Assembly (NCBI GenBank): GCA_022563685.1
Contig: JADFMY010000002.1
Span: 1-37,389, forward strand
Reading direction: 5' to 3'
Source of the DNA: Pseudomonadota bacterium
GTDB lineage: Bacteria; Pseudomonadota; Gammaproteobacteria; GCA-001735895
DNA length: 37,389 bases
Positions within the stretch are counted from its first letter, which is position 1; each line of letters opens with the position of its first letter. The translations under genes and the position numbers were made by a program. Positions 1 through 8,308 of this stretch are shown piece by piece. A model generated the notes under the pieces. That model saw only the letters and a list, made by a program, of their open reading frames with translations. It was not told the origin of the DNA and did no database searches.

Positions 1-380
1 AACTGAGAAACCTCGCCCTTCGAAAACTATTCAGCGCGCCGAGCTTCAATATTCGTGATGGGCTGGATGAATACGATGAGGATTACACCTATTTCGAAAA
101 GCTGGGTGACATCGTGACTGCCGATATGAAACATCAAATTGAATTGAAAGAAGCAGCAAAAGAAGAACAGCAAACCACTGACGAATCAGCAGATGAGTCG
201 GTCAGTGAAACTACGCCGGCTAGTGAAAAAGGTTCCGAACAGGCCGAGGCTGAGAGTGAAATGGAGATGAGCGAGAAGGAAATTTCCGAATCGGATGCGC
301 CAATATCTGACGTTGATCTCGAGCCGCAGGAACCGATCAAGCCCGATAACCCTGAAAATACGACGCAACATCATGACTGA
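1..380 (+). CDS. DUF3306 family protein, C-terminal part (start lies outside the window)
   Basis: The frame is open from base 3 of the window to the TGA ending at 380, so only the C-terminal part, about 125 residues, is present. The first visible residues carry the DUF3306 core: an LRKLF motif, then a DGLDEYDEDYTYFEKLGDIV stretch. DUF3306 proteins are small proteins of unknown function found almost only beside formate dehydrogenase genes. After the core the protein becomes a low-complexity acidic tail rich in Glu, Ser and Ala (from about base 140 to the stop), probably disordered. A GTG at 114 lies inside the conserved core and is not the true start. The end overlaps the next gene by 8 bases, so the two are probably translated together. 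Confidence 0.8.
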   Translation, partial: LRNLALRKLFSAPSFNIRDGLDEYDEDYTYFEKLGDIVTADMKHQIELKEAAKEEQQTTDESADESVSETTPASEKGSEQAEAESEMEMSEKEISESDAPISDVDLEPQEPIKPDNPENTTQHHD

Positions 381-1977
381 CAATTCCGGCGCAGCGAGAA
401 ACAAGGCACTCGCGACCATCGGAGAATTCTCCCCGCAGACTACCAGTTTAATCAGCTATCAGTCGAATGGGCGAGTTTTTATATTTGGTCCCCAAACTGC
501 GGTAGCCCGGTGTCATGATTTTGCCAGCCCGCTGACCCTCATCCGCATACCCGTGTCAGAAGCCTCCAGTGATTTTGCCGCCGGCAGGGTATTTTCGTTG
601 GATCGCCGACAGATACATATCGAGGGTTATTTGGGAAAATTTGTTGTCCAGCTCGTCGATGAACAGGACTCCAGTGAAACCCTGCAGGTCGATATCATCC
701 TGGATTTGAACCCGGAGCCCCTGATAAAGCATGAAATTCTGCCACCGGGCTACCTGCATAGAACGGTGGACGAGAAAAATATCGGCGCGCTTGAGAACGA
801 ATCGCTCGATCTGGTCGGTGAATTCGAAAAGCCGAAGTATTTCAACTACAACCCGGATATCTGTGCTCACGGGGTAAATGGGGTTACGGTCTGTACGAAT
901 TGTATCGATGCCTGTCCGGCCGGGGCGATTACCAGTCTGGTCGAAAAAATTGAGGTGATACCGTTTTTGTGCCAGGGCGGAGGGACCTGCGCCACGGTAT
1001 GCCCTTCGGGTGCTATTAAATATGCCTATCCTGGACTCGCGGATAGCGGTAATCAAATCAAAAAGATGCTGGATACCTTCCGCGACGAGGGTGGAGAACA
1101 GGCCTGTGTGGTGTTTCATACCGAGCCGACGTTCCCCGACTCGCTATTCAGTCGGCAGGAGTCTTTATTACCGGTCAGAGTAGAAGAGTTGGCCGCTGTG
1201 GGGATGGATTTATGTCTGTCTACACTCGCTTACGGAGCTGCTCAGGTAGTGCTTCTGGCCAATGACGAAATGCCTGCCCTGTCCGTGGAGCAGCTTAACC
1301 GGCAACTGGAATGGCTGCAGCCGATGTTAAGTGGGCTTGGATTCAATCCTCAGCAGGTCAGCTTTCAGGCGCAGCCCGAAGACTATGTTCCGATACCCGG
1401 TGAAACGCAAATAGAACCCGCGATTTACACTATGCCGGACGATAAGCGCCATGCCATATTCCAGGCACTGGATCACCTGTATCAGCACCTCGACAAAACC
1501 AGAGAGTTGGTTAATTTGCCGGCCGGAGCACCCTTTGGTACCGCGGTCATAGATGAAAGCAGGTGTACGCTTTGCATGGCCTGCGTTGGGGCCTGCCCGG
1601 GAAAGGCGCTACAGGATGGTTCCAATCGCGAATTGCCGGAAATATTTTTTATCGAAAGCAATTGCATCCAGTGTGGAACCTGCGTTCAAACCTGTCCCGA
1701 AACTGCCATCTCTATTTCTCCGAGAATGATTTTCGATCGGGAAAAAAGGAACAAGTCACGTGCCCTGAACCAGGATTCCCCGTTTGCCTGCATCGGTTGC
1801 GGCAAACCCTTCGCGTCAACGACGGTGATTCATAAGATTACCGACAAATTAAAAGACCACTATATGTTCCAGACCACCCGCGCGGTGGATCGCTTAAAAA
1901 TGTGCGAGGATTGCAGGGTGGTTGATATTGTCCAGGATCCAACGGCCTTAAAAGGAAGTTTTGACCCACTTCATTGA
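373..1977 (+). CDS. Formate dehydrogenase-associated multi-cluster 4Fe-4S ferredoxin
   Basis: This is a 534-residue cytoplasmic iron-sulfur protein with no signal peptide. The ATG at 373 is chosen because it overlaps the end of the DUF3306 gene. Cysteine groups are C164/C174/C177/C181 with C200/C206/C210, an unusual first pair of clusters, and two classical ferredoxin motifs at C398/C401/C404/C408 and C431/C434/C437/C441. The C-terminal part adds two CxxC pairs (C473/C476 and C511/C514) that could bind zinc or another centre. The middle (about 235-330) lacks clusters and looks like a folded spacer domain. Proteins of this kind sit in fdh loci of Shewanella, Pseudomonas and relatives, between DUF3306 and the TorD chaperone. 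The role is not established; electron transfer or assembly of the dehydrogenase is likely. Family assignment is firm, exact function is not. Confidence 0.85.
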   Translation: MTDNSGAARNKALATIGEFSPQTTSLISYQSNGRVFIFGPQTAVARCHDFASPLTLIRIPVSEASSDFAAGRVFSLDRRQIHIEGYLGKFVVQLVDEQDSSETLQVDIILDLNPEPLIKHEILPPGYLHRTVDEKNIGALENESLDLVGEFEKPKYFNYNPDICAHGVNGVTVCTNCIDACPAGAITSLVEKIEVIPFLCQGGGTCATVCPSGAIKYAYPGLADSGNQIKKMLDTFRDEGGEQACVVFHTEPTFPDSLFSRQESLLPVRVEELAAVGMDLCLSTLAYGAAQVVLLANDEMPALSVEQLNRQLEWLQPMLSGLGFNPQQVSFQAQPEDYVPIPGETQIEPAIYTMPDDKRHAIFQALDHLYQHLDKTRELVNLPAGAPFGTAVIDESRCTLCMACVGACPGKALQDGSNRELPEIFFIESNCIQCGTCVQTCPETAISISPRMIFDREKRNKSRALNQDSPFACIGCGKPFASTTVIHKITDKLKDHYMFQTTRAVDRLKMCEDCRVVDIVQDPTALKGSFDPLH

Positions 1978-1999
1978 TCTCAGGGTGGATTATTAACCT

Positions 2000-2019
2000 A
2001 ATTGGTCATAATTGGTCAT
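2000..2019. repeat. Perfect tandem 10-bp direct repeat upstream of the TorD-like gene
   Basis: AATTGGTCAT occurs twice head to tail (2000-2009 and 2010-2019) in the short AT-rich gap between the ferredoxin stop and the chaperone start. The repeat period of one helical turn is what a regulator binding side by side would need. No protein binding is shown by the sequence itself. Confidence 0.6.
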
Positions 2020-2080
2020 TATTTTCCATTTAATTTTGGAACATTAATTGCCTCCTGATAAGGGATATGGTGAATTTAAA

Positions 2081-2773
2081 ATGATAATGCAAGCCCGGGT
2101 TCAGTTTTCAAAAGAACCATTTCAGCAAAAACCGGTTTCCGAGGAAGTCTCTCAGGCCGGCGTCAATAATCCCGATCTAAGCGCACCGGATCTTGAGGAA
2201 GAACAGCAGTACCGTGCATCCGCATACGGTTTGATCGCAGCATTGCTACGAGCCAGCCCAAATCAGGCTTTACTGGACCACGTTGCTAATTTGGCAGCGG
2301 TAAGAAGAGATGACGACGACGATGACCTGCTACTCGCCATGTCATCCCTGGGCCTGTCGGCAAAGACGTTGACACCAGACAGCATCGATGACGAATTTCA
2401 TGACTTGTTTATAGGCCTGGGCAAAGGGGAAGTGGTGCCCTATGGCTCCTGGTATCTCACAGGATTTATGATGGAAAAGCCGCTCAGCGACTTACGCGAT
2501 GATCTGGCCAGACTTGGCTATGAACGAAGTGAATCGGTGCCTGAACCCGAAGACCATGCGGCAGCTCTTTGCGAAGTGGTTTCCATGATGATCAGCGAGG
2601 GCACCGAGTTGTCGATTCAAAAGAATTTTTACCAGTCGCATATGGCGACCTGGATGGGAAGATTTTTCGAGGATTTATGTGACACAAAATCTTCTGTTTT
2701 TTATAAGGCAGTAGGACGTTTTGGATCAGCTTTTATGGCCTTCGAGAACGAATATTTCTCGATGCAGACCTAG
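2081..2773 (+). CDS. TorD/DmsD-family molybdoenzyme chaperone
   Basis: A 230-residue all-helical cytoplasmic chaperone of the TorD/DmsD/NarJ superfamily. These proteins bind the Tat signal of a molybdoenzyme and hold it until the cofactor is inserted. The family hallmark is an EF-x2-LFIGLGKGEVVPYGSWY segment in the middle of the protein, followed by a helix with PLSDLRDDL and a PEPEDHAAALCEVVSMM stretch. I use ATG 2081; an in-frame TTG at 2048 or ATG at 2087 cannot be excluded because no strong ribosome binding site separates them. The N-terminal 45 residues look unstructured. Its position directly before the Tat-signal genes implies that FdhA (3068-5968) is its client. The aspartate run DDDDDD near residue 85-90 (counting from 2081) is unusual but lies in a likely loop. 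Confidence 0.88.
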   Translation: MIMQARVQFSKEPFQQKPVSEEVSQAGVNNPDLSAPDLEEEQQYRASAYGLIAALLRASPNQALLDHVANLAAVRRDDDDDDLLLAMSSLGLSAKTLTPDSIDDEFHDLFIGLGKGEVVPYGSWYLTGFMMEKPLSDLRDDLARLGYERSESVPEPEDHAAALCEVVSMMISEGTELSIQKNFYQSHMATWMGRFFEDLCDTKSSVFYKAVGRFGSAFMAFENEYFSMQT

Positions 2774-2830
2774 AGTTGAAATCAGTAAATATTGATAACG
2801 CAAGTACCCGGCAAGGGGGAGGAGTATTCG

Positions 2831-3052
2831 GTGAAGAAGATAAGAAACCCAACTGATCAAGCTAGACATCATCAGAATAGACGAGAGTTCTTAAAAAAAT
2901 CCACACTTGTTGGTGCAGGTGTAGTGGCCACCACGGCGGTTCCGGCCGCGGCACTCGCCGATGTCGCCGTTCAGGCTGCGGATACGGAGCAACAGAAAGG
3001 CTACCACGTAACGCAGCATATCATTGATTACTATAAATCAGCGGCGATTTAA
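2831..3052 (+). CDS. Small Tat-signal protein of formate dehydrogenase loci
   Basis: A 73-residue protein beginning at GTG 2831, chosen because a strong ribosome binding site (AGGGGGAGGAG, ending at 2824) sits 6 bases before it; a TTG at 2792 has none. The N-terminus has a twin-arginine signal (RREFLKKSTLVGAG) followed by an Ala/Val-rich hydrophobic stretch and a likely AxA-type cleavage region. The rest is only about 30 residues, ending HVTQHIIDYYKSAAI. It matches the short proteins annotated as formate dehydrogenase region Tat target, which lie just before fdhA in many proteobacteria. Function is unknown; a helper subunit or Tat co-passenger of the enzyme is plausible. Confidence 0.85.
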   Translation: MKKIRNPTDQARHHQNRREFLKKSTLVGAGVVATTAVPAAALADVAVQAADTEQQKGYHVTQHIIDYYKSAAI

Positions 3053-3067
3053 TTCGAGGAGATTGTG

Positions 3068-5968
3068 ATGAGCAAATTAACCAGAAAATCGAGTCAGATC
3101 ACATTTAAACCAGTCGGTGAATCTGTCGGTGATACAGGCAAAATGGTCGGCCAGGCAATCAGTCGCCGCACGTTTTTGAAAAATTCAGGGCTGGTCGCGG
3201 GAGGCGCGGCACTGGCAACAGGCGTCGCACCCGTGATGATGAAGAAGGCCGAAGCCGCTTCAACCACTACCGCCAATATCGAGAGGATAAAAACCATTTG
3301 CACCCATTGCTCGGTTGGTTGCGGCATTATCGCCGAAGTTCAAAACGGCGTATGGACCGGACAGGAGCCTGCCTTTGACCATCCATTTAACCGGGGTGCC
3401 CACTGTGCCAAGGGTGCGGCGATCAGGGAGCACGGACACGGCGAAAGGCGCCTGAAGTACCCGACCAAGCTGGTTGGCGGCAAATGGAAAAAAGTATCCT
3501 GGGAAGAAGCAATTAACGAAATAGGCGATAAATTACTCGATATCAGAAAGACATCGGGTCCGGATTCCGTTTTCTGGATGGGTTCCGCCAAGTTCAGTAA
3601 CGAGCAGGCATACCTGTTTCGCAAGATGGCTGCAATGTGGGGTACCAATAATGTCGACCACCAGGCGCGCATATGCCACTCAACCACGGTGGCCGGGGTA
3701 GCCAATACCTGGGGCTATGGCGCAATGACCAATTCCTACAACGACATTCATAATTCGAAGTCGATATTGCTCATCGGGTCAAACCCGGCTGAGGCACACC
3801 CGGTTGCGCTGCAACATATTTTCAAGGCAAAAGAAGAAAATAATGCGCCCATGATAGTGATCGACCCACGTTTTACCCGCACTGCCGCTCACGCGGATCA
3901 CTATCTCAAGATCCGTCCAGGCACCGATGTACCCATTATCTGGGGCATGATGTGGCATATTTTCGAAAACGGCTGGGAAGACAAGGAATTTATCCGTCAG
4001 CGGGTTTATGGAATGGAAGAAGTGATGCAGGAGGTTCGTAAATGGACTCCTGCCGAAGTCGAGCGAGTATCCGGTGTTCCAGAGCATAAAGTGTACGCGG
4101 CTGCTAAAGCAATGTCAGATAATCGCCCTGGTACCTTTATCTGGTGTATGGGTGGAACCCAGCACACGATAGGCAACAACAATACCCGGGCTTACTGCGC
4201 ATTCCAGCTCGCGCTCGGCAATATGGGCGTATCGGGCGGCGGCACCAACATATTCCGCGGCCACGATAACGTGCAGGGCGCCACCGACCTTGGCATACTT
4301 TCGAACACCCTGCCGGGCTACTACGGACTCAAACCGGGTTCATGGAAGCACTGGGCGAGAGTCTGGGATCTCGACTATGAATGGGTCAAGGGTCAGTTCG
4401 ACAGCGGCAGTTACGAGCAGAGCAAGGGCAAGGACGTACACGTGATGAATACCAAGGGTATTCCGCTTTCACGCTGGATCGACGGTGTGCTGGAAGATAA
4501 GGCCAATATCGCGCAAAAAGACAATATACGGGCATTGTTCTATTGGGGCCATGCGCCAAACAGCCAGACCCGTGGGGTAGAGCTGAAAAAGGCAATGGAG
4601 AAACTCGACCTGATGATCATCGTCGATCCTTATCCTACCGCTGCTGCGGTCATGCACGACCGTACCGATGGTGTGTACCTGTTACCCGCTGCTACGCAAA
4701 TGGAAACCTACGGTTCGGTGACCGCTTCTAACCGTTCGTTCCAGTGGCGCTCGAAAGTCATCGAACCGATGTTTGAGTGTTTACCCGATCATACCATCAT
4801 GTATAAGCTGGCGAAGAAACTGGGCATTGCCGACCAGATGTTCAAACATATCAAGGTGACCGATGACGAGCCCCTGGTCGAAGATGTACTGCGTGAAATA
4901 AACCGTGGTATGTGGACGATTGGTTATACCGGTCAGAGTCCGGAACGTTTGAAAAAGCATCAGGAAAACTGGGGCACTTTCGATTACACCACGCTGAAGG
5001 CTGAAGGCGGTCCCGCAGATGGAGATTTCTACGGCTTACCCTGGCCTTCCTGGGGACCACCAGAGATGAATCATCCGGGCACCCCCAATTTGTACGATAC
5101 CTCAAAATCGGTAGCCGAAGGTGGATTGACCTTCAGGGCCCGGTTCGGCGTCGAGCGAAACGGGGTCAATTTGCTGGCCGAAGGCTCGTACGGCAAAGAC
5201 TCGGAAATCAAGGATGGTTATCCCGAATTCTCCGACAAGGTGTTGAAGAAGCTGGGGTGGTGGAAAGATTTAACCCCAGACGAGCAAAAAGCCGCGGAAG
5301 GTCGAAACTGGAAAACCGACCTCTCGGGCGGCATTCAACGGGTTGCGATCAAACACGGCTGTTCGCCGTTTGGCAACGCCAAGGCGCGAGCGATGGTCTG
5401 GACCTTCCCGGATCCTGTTCCTATCCACCGCGAGCCGCTTTATACCTCGAGACGCGACCTGGTGGAGAAGTATCCCACCTACGAAGACAGGAAATCTTTC
5501 TGGAGATTACCGACGCGCTACAAATCGATTCAGGATGTCGATCATGCCAAGGATTACCCTTTAATTTTGACCTCTGGCAGGTTGGTCGAATATGAAGGTG
5601 GTGGGGATGAAACCCGATCGAATGCCTGGCTGGCGGAATTACAACAGGATATGTTTGTAGAAATACATCCCCGTGATGCCAACAACGCCGGTGTCAAGGA
5701 TGGTGACGATGTCTGGGTAGAGAGTGCAGAAAAATCCAGGCTCAAGGTTAAAGCGCTGGTGACCAGGCGGGTCGGTTCCGGGGTTGCATTCCTGCCATTC
5801 CACTTTGCCGGCGTGTTTCAGGGTAAAAACCTCAAGCATAAGTATCCCGAAGGCGCCGCCCCGTACATTCAGGGTGAGGCCGCCAATACCGCGATGACCT
5901 ATGGGTATGACTCGGTCACGCAGATGCAAGAATCCAAGTGCAGCCTTTGCCGCATTACTAAAGCTTAA
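3068..5968 (+). CDS. fdhA: Formate dehydrogenase alpha (catalytic) subunit, Cys type, Tat-exported
   Basis: A 966-residue molybdopterin oxidoreductase that oxidises formate to CO2. Start ATG 3068 follows GAGGAG with 6-base spacing. Residues 33-64 form a Tat signal (SRRTFLKNSG, then a hydrophobic Gly/Ala stretch). A [4Fe-4S] site follows with C78, C81, C85 and C113. The active-site motif is RICHSTTVAG...GAMTN at 202-222, where Cys203 (TGC at 3674) replaces the selenocysteine of E. coli FdnG, so no SECIS is needed. The next His204 is the conserved catalytic partner. The C-terminal molydopterin-dinucleotide-binding domain occupies roughly the last 150 residues. The protein ends KCSLCRITKA, a C-terminal CxxC I cannot assign. 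With FdhB and FdhC it should form a periplasm-facing respiratory complex. The metal (Mo or W) cannot be read from sequence. Confidence 0.95.
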   Translation: MSKLTRKSSQITFKPVGESVGDTGKMVGQAISRRTFLKNSGLVAGGAALATGVAPVMMKKAEAASTTTANIERIKTICTHCSVGCGIIAEVQNGVWTGQEPAFDHPFNRGAHCAKGAAIREHGHGERRLKYPTKLVGGKWKKVSWEEAINEIGDKLLDIRKTSGPDSVFWMGSAKFSNEQAYLFRKMAAMWGTNNVDHQARICHSTTVAGVANTWGYGAMTNSYNDIHNSKSILLIGSNPAEAHPVALQHIFKAKEENNAPMIVIDPRFTRTAAHADHYLKIRPGTDVPIIWGMMWHIFENGWEDKEFIRQRVYGMEEVMQEVRKWTPAEVERVSGVPEHKVYAAAKAMSDNRPGTFIWCMGGTQHTIGNNNTRAYCAFQLALGNMGVSGGGTNIFRGHDNVQGATDLGILSNTLPGYYGLKPGSWKHWARVWDLDYEWVKGQFDSGSYEQSKGKDVHVMNTKGIPLSRWIDGVLEDKANIAQKDNIRALFYWGHAPNSQTRGVELKKAMEKLDLMIIVDPYPTAAAVMHDRTDGVYLLPAATQMETYGSVTASNRSFQWRSKVIEPMFECLPDHTIMYKLAKKLGIADQMFKHIKVTDDEPLVEDVLREINRGMWTIGYTGQSPERLKKHQENWGTFDYTTLKAEGGPADGDFYGLPWPSWGPPEMNHPGTPNLYDTSKSVAEGGLTFRARFGVERNGVNLLAEGSYGKDSEIKDGYPEFSDKVLKKLGWWKDLTPDEQKAAEGRNWKTDLSGGIQRVAIKHGCSPFGNAKARAMVWTFPDPVPIHREPLYTSRRDLVEKYPTYEDRKSFWRLPTRYKSIQDVDHAKDYPLILTSGRLVEYEGGGDETRSNAWLAELQQDMFVEIHPRDANNAGVKDGDDVWVESAEKSRLKVKALVTRRVGSGVAFLPFHFAGVFQGKNLKHKYPEGAAPYIQGEAANTAMTYGYDSVTQMQESKCSLCRITKA

Positions 5969-5986
5969 CTAGAGAGGAATTTTAAA

Positions 5987-6580
5987 ATGGCTAGAATGAA
6001 ATTCTATTGTGATGCGGAACGTTGTATCGAATGTAATGCCTGCGTAACCGCGTGCAAAAACGAGCATGATATCCCCTGGGGTGTCAATCGACGCAGGGTG
6101 GTAACGATCAAAGATGGGGTGCAGGGCGAGCGCTCGATATCGGTAGCCTGTATGCACTGTTCAGATGCACCCTGTGCCGCTGTCTGTCCGGTCGATGTGT
6201 TTTACACCAGAGACGATGGCGTGGTATTGCATGACAAGGACATTTGCATAGGCTGTGGTTATTGCTTCTATGCCTGCCCATTCGGGGCACCGCAGTTTCC
6301 AGAGGCAGGGGCTTTCTCTTCTCGTGGCAAAATGGATAAATGTACCTTTTGTGCGGGTGGTCCCGAGCCGGATCATAGCTCTGATGAGTACAAAAAGTAC
6401 GGTCGTAATCGACTCGCCGAGGGTAAATTACCGCTTTGTGCAGAAATGTGTTCGACCAAGGCACTTTTGGCGGGCGATGCCAACATACTGTCCGATATCT
6501 ACAGAAAACGTGTAATTTACCGTGGAGCCAGTGTACTCGACTGGGGTGTCGCTTACGATAACGCCAAGTTAAGAACCTGA
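5987..6580 (+). CDS. fdhB: Formate dehydrogenase beta subunit, four 4Fe-4S clusters
   Basis: A 197-residue electron-transfer subunit. Sixteen cysteines are arranged as four ferredoxin-type groups: C13/C16/C19/C23, C55/C58/C63/C67, C87/C90/C93/C97, and C119/C122/C151/C155. These would carry electrons from the FdhA cofactor to the haem subunit. ATG 5987 follows AGAGAGGA with suitable spacing, 18 bases after the fdhA stop. It has no signal peptide, as expected for a subunit exported bound to its Tat-signal partner. Unlike E. coli FdnH it lacks the C-terminal membrane helix, so membrane attachment must come from FdhC alone. Confidence 0.95.
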   Translation: MARMKFYCDAERCIECNACVTACKNEHDIPWGVNRRRVVTIKDGVQGERSISVACMHCSDAPCAAVCPVDVFYTRDDGVVLHDKDICIGCGYCFYACPFGAPQFPEAGAFSSRGKMDKCTFCAGGPEPDHSSDEYKKYGRNRLAEGKLPLCAEMCSTKALLAGDANILSDIYRKRVIYRGASVLDWGVAYDNAKLRT

Positions 6581-6595
6581 TCGAAGCTCAATTTG

Positions 6596-6617
6596 GAATA
6601 TCAGGTTACTGATATTC
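6596..6617 (+). repeat. Perfect 9-bp hairpin downstream of fdhB
   Basis: GAATATCAG (6596-6604) and CTGATATTC (6609-6617) are perfect inverted repeats around a 4-base loop, 15 bases after the fdhB stop. No T-run follows, so it is not a standard intrinsic terminator. It may stabilise the fdhAB part of the mRNA or be an operator dyad. Confidence 0.7.
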
Positions 6618-6635
6618 ATCGTGTCGCTACAATAA

Positions 6636-6659
6636 TACCGATACAGGGATGTATCGGTA
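6636..6659 (+). repeat. Perfect 10-bp hairpin upstream of fdhC
   Basis: TACCGATACA (6636-6645) and TGTATCGGTA (6650-6659) pair perfectly around a GGGA loop. The centre is 41 bp, about four helical turns, from that of the hairpin at 6596-6617. No T-run follows. The arms differ in sequence from the first hairpin. Confidence 0.7.
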
Positions 6660-6701
6660 CAGGGTCGGGGATGGGTTTAATTTCCAGCAGAGGACGAATC
6701 T

Positions 6702-7772
6702 GTGATTAGTCAATTTCTTTTCAGACGAGTAGAACAAGTGTTGAAACTGGTCGTTGCTTTCATCGTGTTACTGATGGTTTCATTGCCTCAAACGGCTCTG
6801 GCGGCTGAAGAAAACAAATTTGAAGGCGTGATCGCCAAGGATCCAGGGAGTGATTTGTGGCGCAATATCAGACAGAGGGATTTCGCGATAACCGGTACCA
6901 GTCAGATGAAGGCGACCGGTGCTAATATTCTGATCAATATATCGGGTGAAGCCTGGCGGCAATACCGCATGATGAAATTGATTCCCAGGGCGGGAATCGC
7001 CATATCTCTTGCCCTGGTCGGTATGTTTCTTTTTAGAATACTGCATGGAAAATTAGTGCTTGCAGCTGGGCGCTCGGGTAAAAAGATTTTACGTTTTACG
7101 CTCAATCAACGGGTTGCTCACTGGAGCAACGCTATCCTGTTTGTGACTCTTGCTCTCACAGGGCTGATACTCATGTTTGGCCGGAGCGTGCTGATTCCTG
7201 TTTTCGGTGCAGAAGGATTCAGCAATATCGCGGTCGTCACAAGAACCCTGCACAACTACCTCGGCCCGGCGTTTGCTGTTTCCTTAGTATTTCTGTTTGC
7301 GTTATTTGTCAAAGGCAACCAGATATCGTTAAAGCGCGACCTGGAATGGATACTCAAAGGCGGGGGACTAATAGGTGCTAAACATGTAAGCGCCGATTGT
7401 TACAACGTTGGTGAGAAAGGCTGGTTCTGGATAGCGACACTGGTGGGTGGTACTATCATAGTCAGTGGCCTGATTCTGGATTTCCCCATTTTTGGCCAAA
7501 CCCGCGATACCATGGAATTTTACCACGTGATTCATAGCATAGCCGCGGTGATAATGGTTATCGCCTCGTTTGGTCACATCTATATGGGAACCATTGGGGT
7601 AGAAGCGACCTTCGAAGTGATGCAAACCGGTTATTGCGACAGTAACTGGGCAAAAGAACATCATGACCTCTGGTACGAGAAAAAGGTAAGTGCAGGCGAA
7701 GAAGTGTCGGCAGATTCTGTTCGTAGCGATACTGCAAGCCCAGTGTCCTCTACCCCCGAGCAAACCAGTTAA
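6702..7772 (+). CDS. fdhC: Formate dehydrogenase gamma subunit, membrane cytochrome b
   Basis: A 356-residue membrane protein starting at GTG 6702. It has a Sec-type signal or first helix (residues 15-35, ending ALAAEE), a periplasmic segment, then further membrane helices near 98-113, 141-160, 183-203, 241-262 and 279-297. Histidines suited to b-haem ligation are H140, H184, H275, H278 and H292. This matches the formate dehydrogenase gamma family, which anchors the enzyme and passes electrons to quinone. The segment GYCDSNWAKEHHDLWYEK after the last helix is conserved in the family. The last 30 residues are Ser/Thr rich and probably disordered. It lies 121 bases after fdhB, a gap holding two hairpins, so its expression may be uncoupled from fdhAB. 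Confidence 0.93.
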   Translation: MISQFLFRRVEQVLKLVVAFIVLLMVSLPQTALAAEENKFEGVIAKDPGSDLWRNIRQRDFAITGTSQMKATGANILINISGEAWRQYRMMKLIPRAGIAISLALVGMFLFRILHGKLVLAAGRSGKKILRFTLNQRVAHWSNAILFVTLALTGLILMFGRSVLIPVFGAEGFSNIAVVTRTLHNYLGPAFAVSLVFLFALFVKGNQISLKRDLEWILKGGGLIGAKHVSADCYNVGEKGWFWIATLVGGTIIVSGLILDFPIFGQTRDTMEFYHVIHSIAAVIMVIASFGHIYMGTIGVEATFEVMQTGYCDSNWAKEHHDLWYEKKVSAGEEVSADSVRSDTASPVSSTPEQTS

Positions 7773-7840
7773 GCATAATTAACTAGTTACTGAATCTGAG
7801 ACTTTATTAGGCAGTTTCTAACTCCTGTTGGTTGAACAAT

Positions 7841-7865
7841 CGAGGCCTGATTAATTCAGGCCTCG
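7841..7865 (+). terminator. Candidate transcription terminator after the fdh operon
   Basis: CGAGGCCTGA (7841-7850) and TCAGGCCTCG (7856-7865) form a perfect GC-rich 10-bp stem with a 5-base loop, 68 bases after fdhC. It is followed only by CGTCTT, so the U-tract is poor and the site may need Rho or act as a 3' end stabiliser. Confidence 0.5.
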
Positions 7866-7978
7866 CGTCTTCAGGTTCCTGGTTGAGGATACAGCCAGGC
7901 CGTCCATTATCTTGTGGTATATTGACAGCACTTAAACCAGGAAATCTTGATAGACAATTTTTTCATGGGGTAAAAGTA

Positions 7979-8188
7979 ATGAATGAAGACGAATTAAATA
8001 TGTCGATTCGTAAGTTTTTGAAGAAAGTGGGTATCACCTCGCAACGCGAAATAGAAAATACTATTAGAAACGCAATAGAATCCGGCCAACTCACCGATGA
8101 AAGTAGCGTCAATTTGTCAATGACGCTGAAAATAGATCACCAATCATCCGATGTTGTCATCGATGGTCAGATAAAACTTCAGCCTTAA
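7979..8188 (+). CDS. Small DUF6494-like protein
   Basis: A 69-residue protein starting at ATG 7979 after a GGGG-type ribosome binding site (7967-7970). The N-terminus, MNEDELNMSIRKFLKKVGIT followed by SQREIENTIRNA, matches what I recall of the short DUF6494 family. The second half alternates hydrophobic and polar residues and ends in a likely beta-hairpin (VVIDGQIKLQP). The frame is open upstream to 7832, but that part reads through the terminator hairpin and has no coding character. A TTGACA box at 7922-7927 may be its -35 element, with only a poor -10 about 18 bases later. Function is unknown. Family assignment is moderate. Confidence 0.7.
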   Translation: MNEDELNMSIRKFLKKVGITSQREIENTIRNAIESGQLTDESSVNLSMTLKIDHQSSDVVIDGQIKLQP

Positions 8189-8308
8189 TATTTTCTTTCT
8201 GTAATAAACCTGGAGCCTGTCGGATTTGGGAAAACGTAGCGAGCAGGGTGGCGAGCTTTCTCCTGATCATCACCAGCACTGCCAAAACATTTAACAGCGG
8301 GTATGTAA

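Noticed and set aside
3668-3733. Selenocysteine formate dehydrogenase
   Set aside because: The active-site codon at 3674 is TGC (Cys203); there is no in-frame TGA.
6660-6701. Sigma54 (-24/-12) promoter before fdhC for the NtrC-type regulator
   Set aside because: No GG-N10-GC arrangement with flanking consensus was found here or in the other intergenic gaps I checked.
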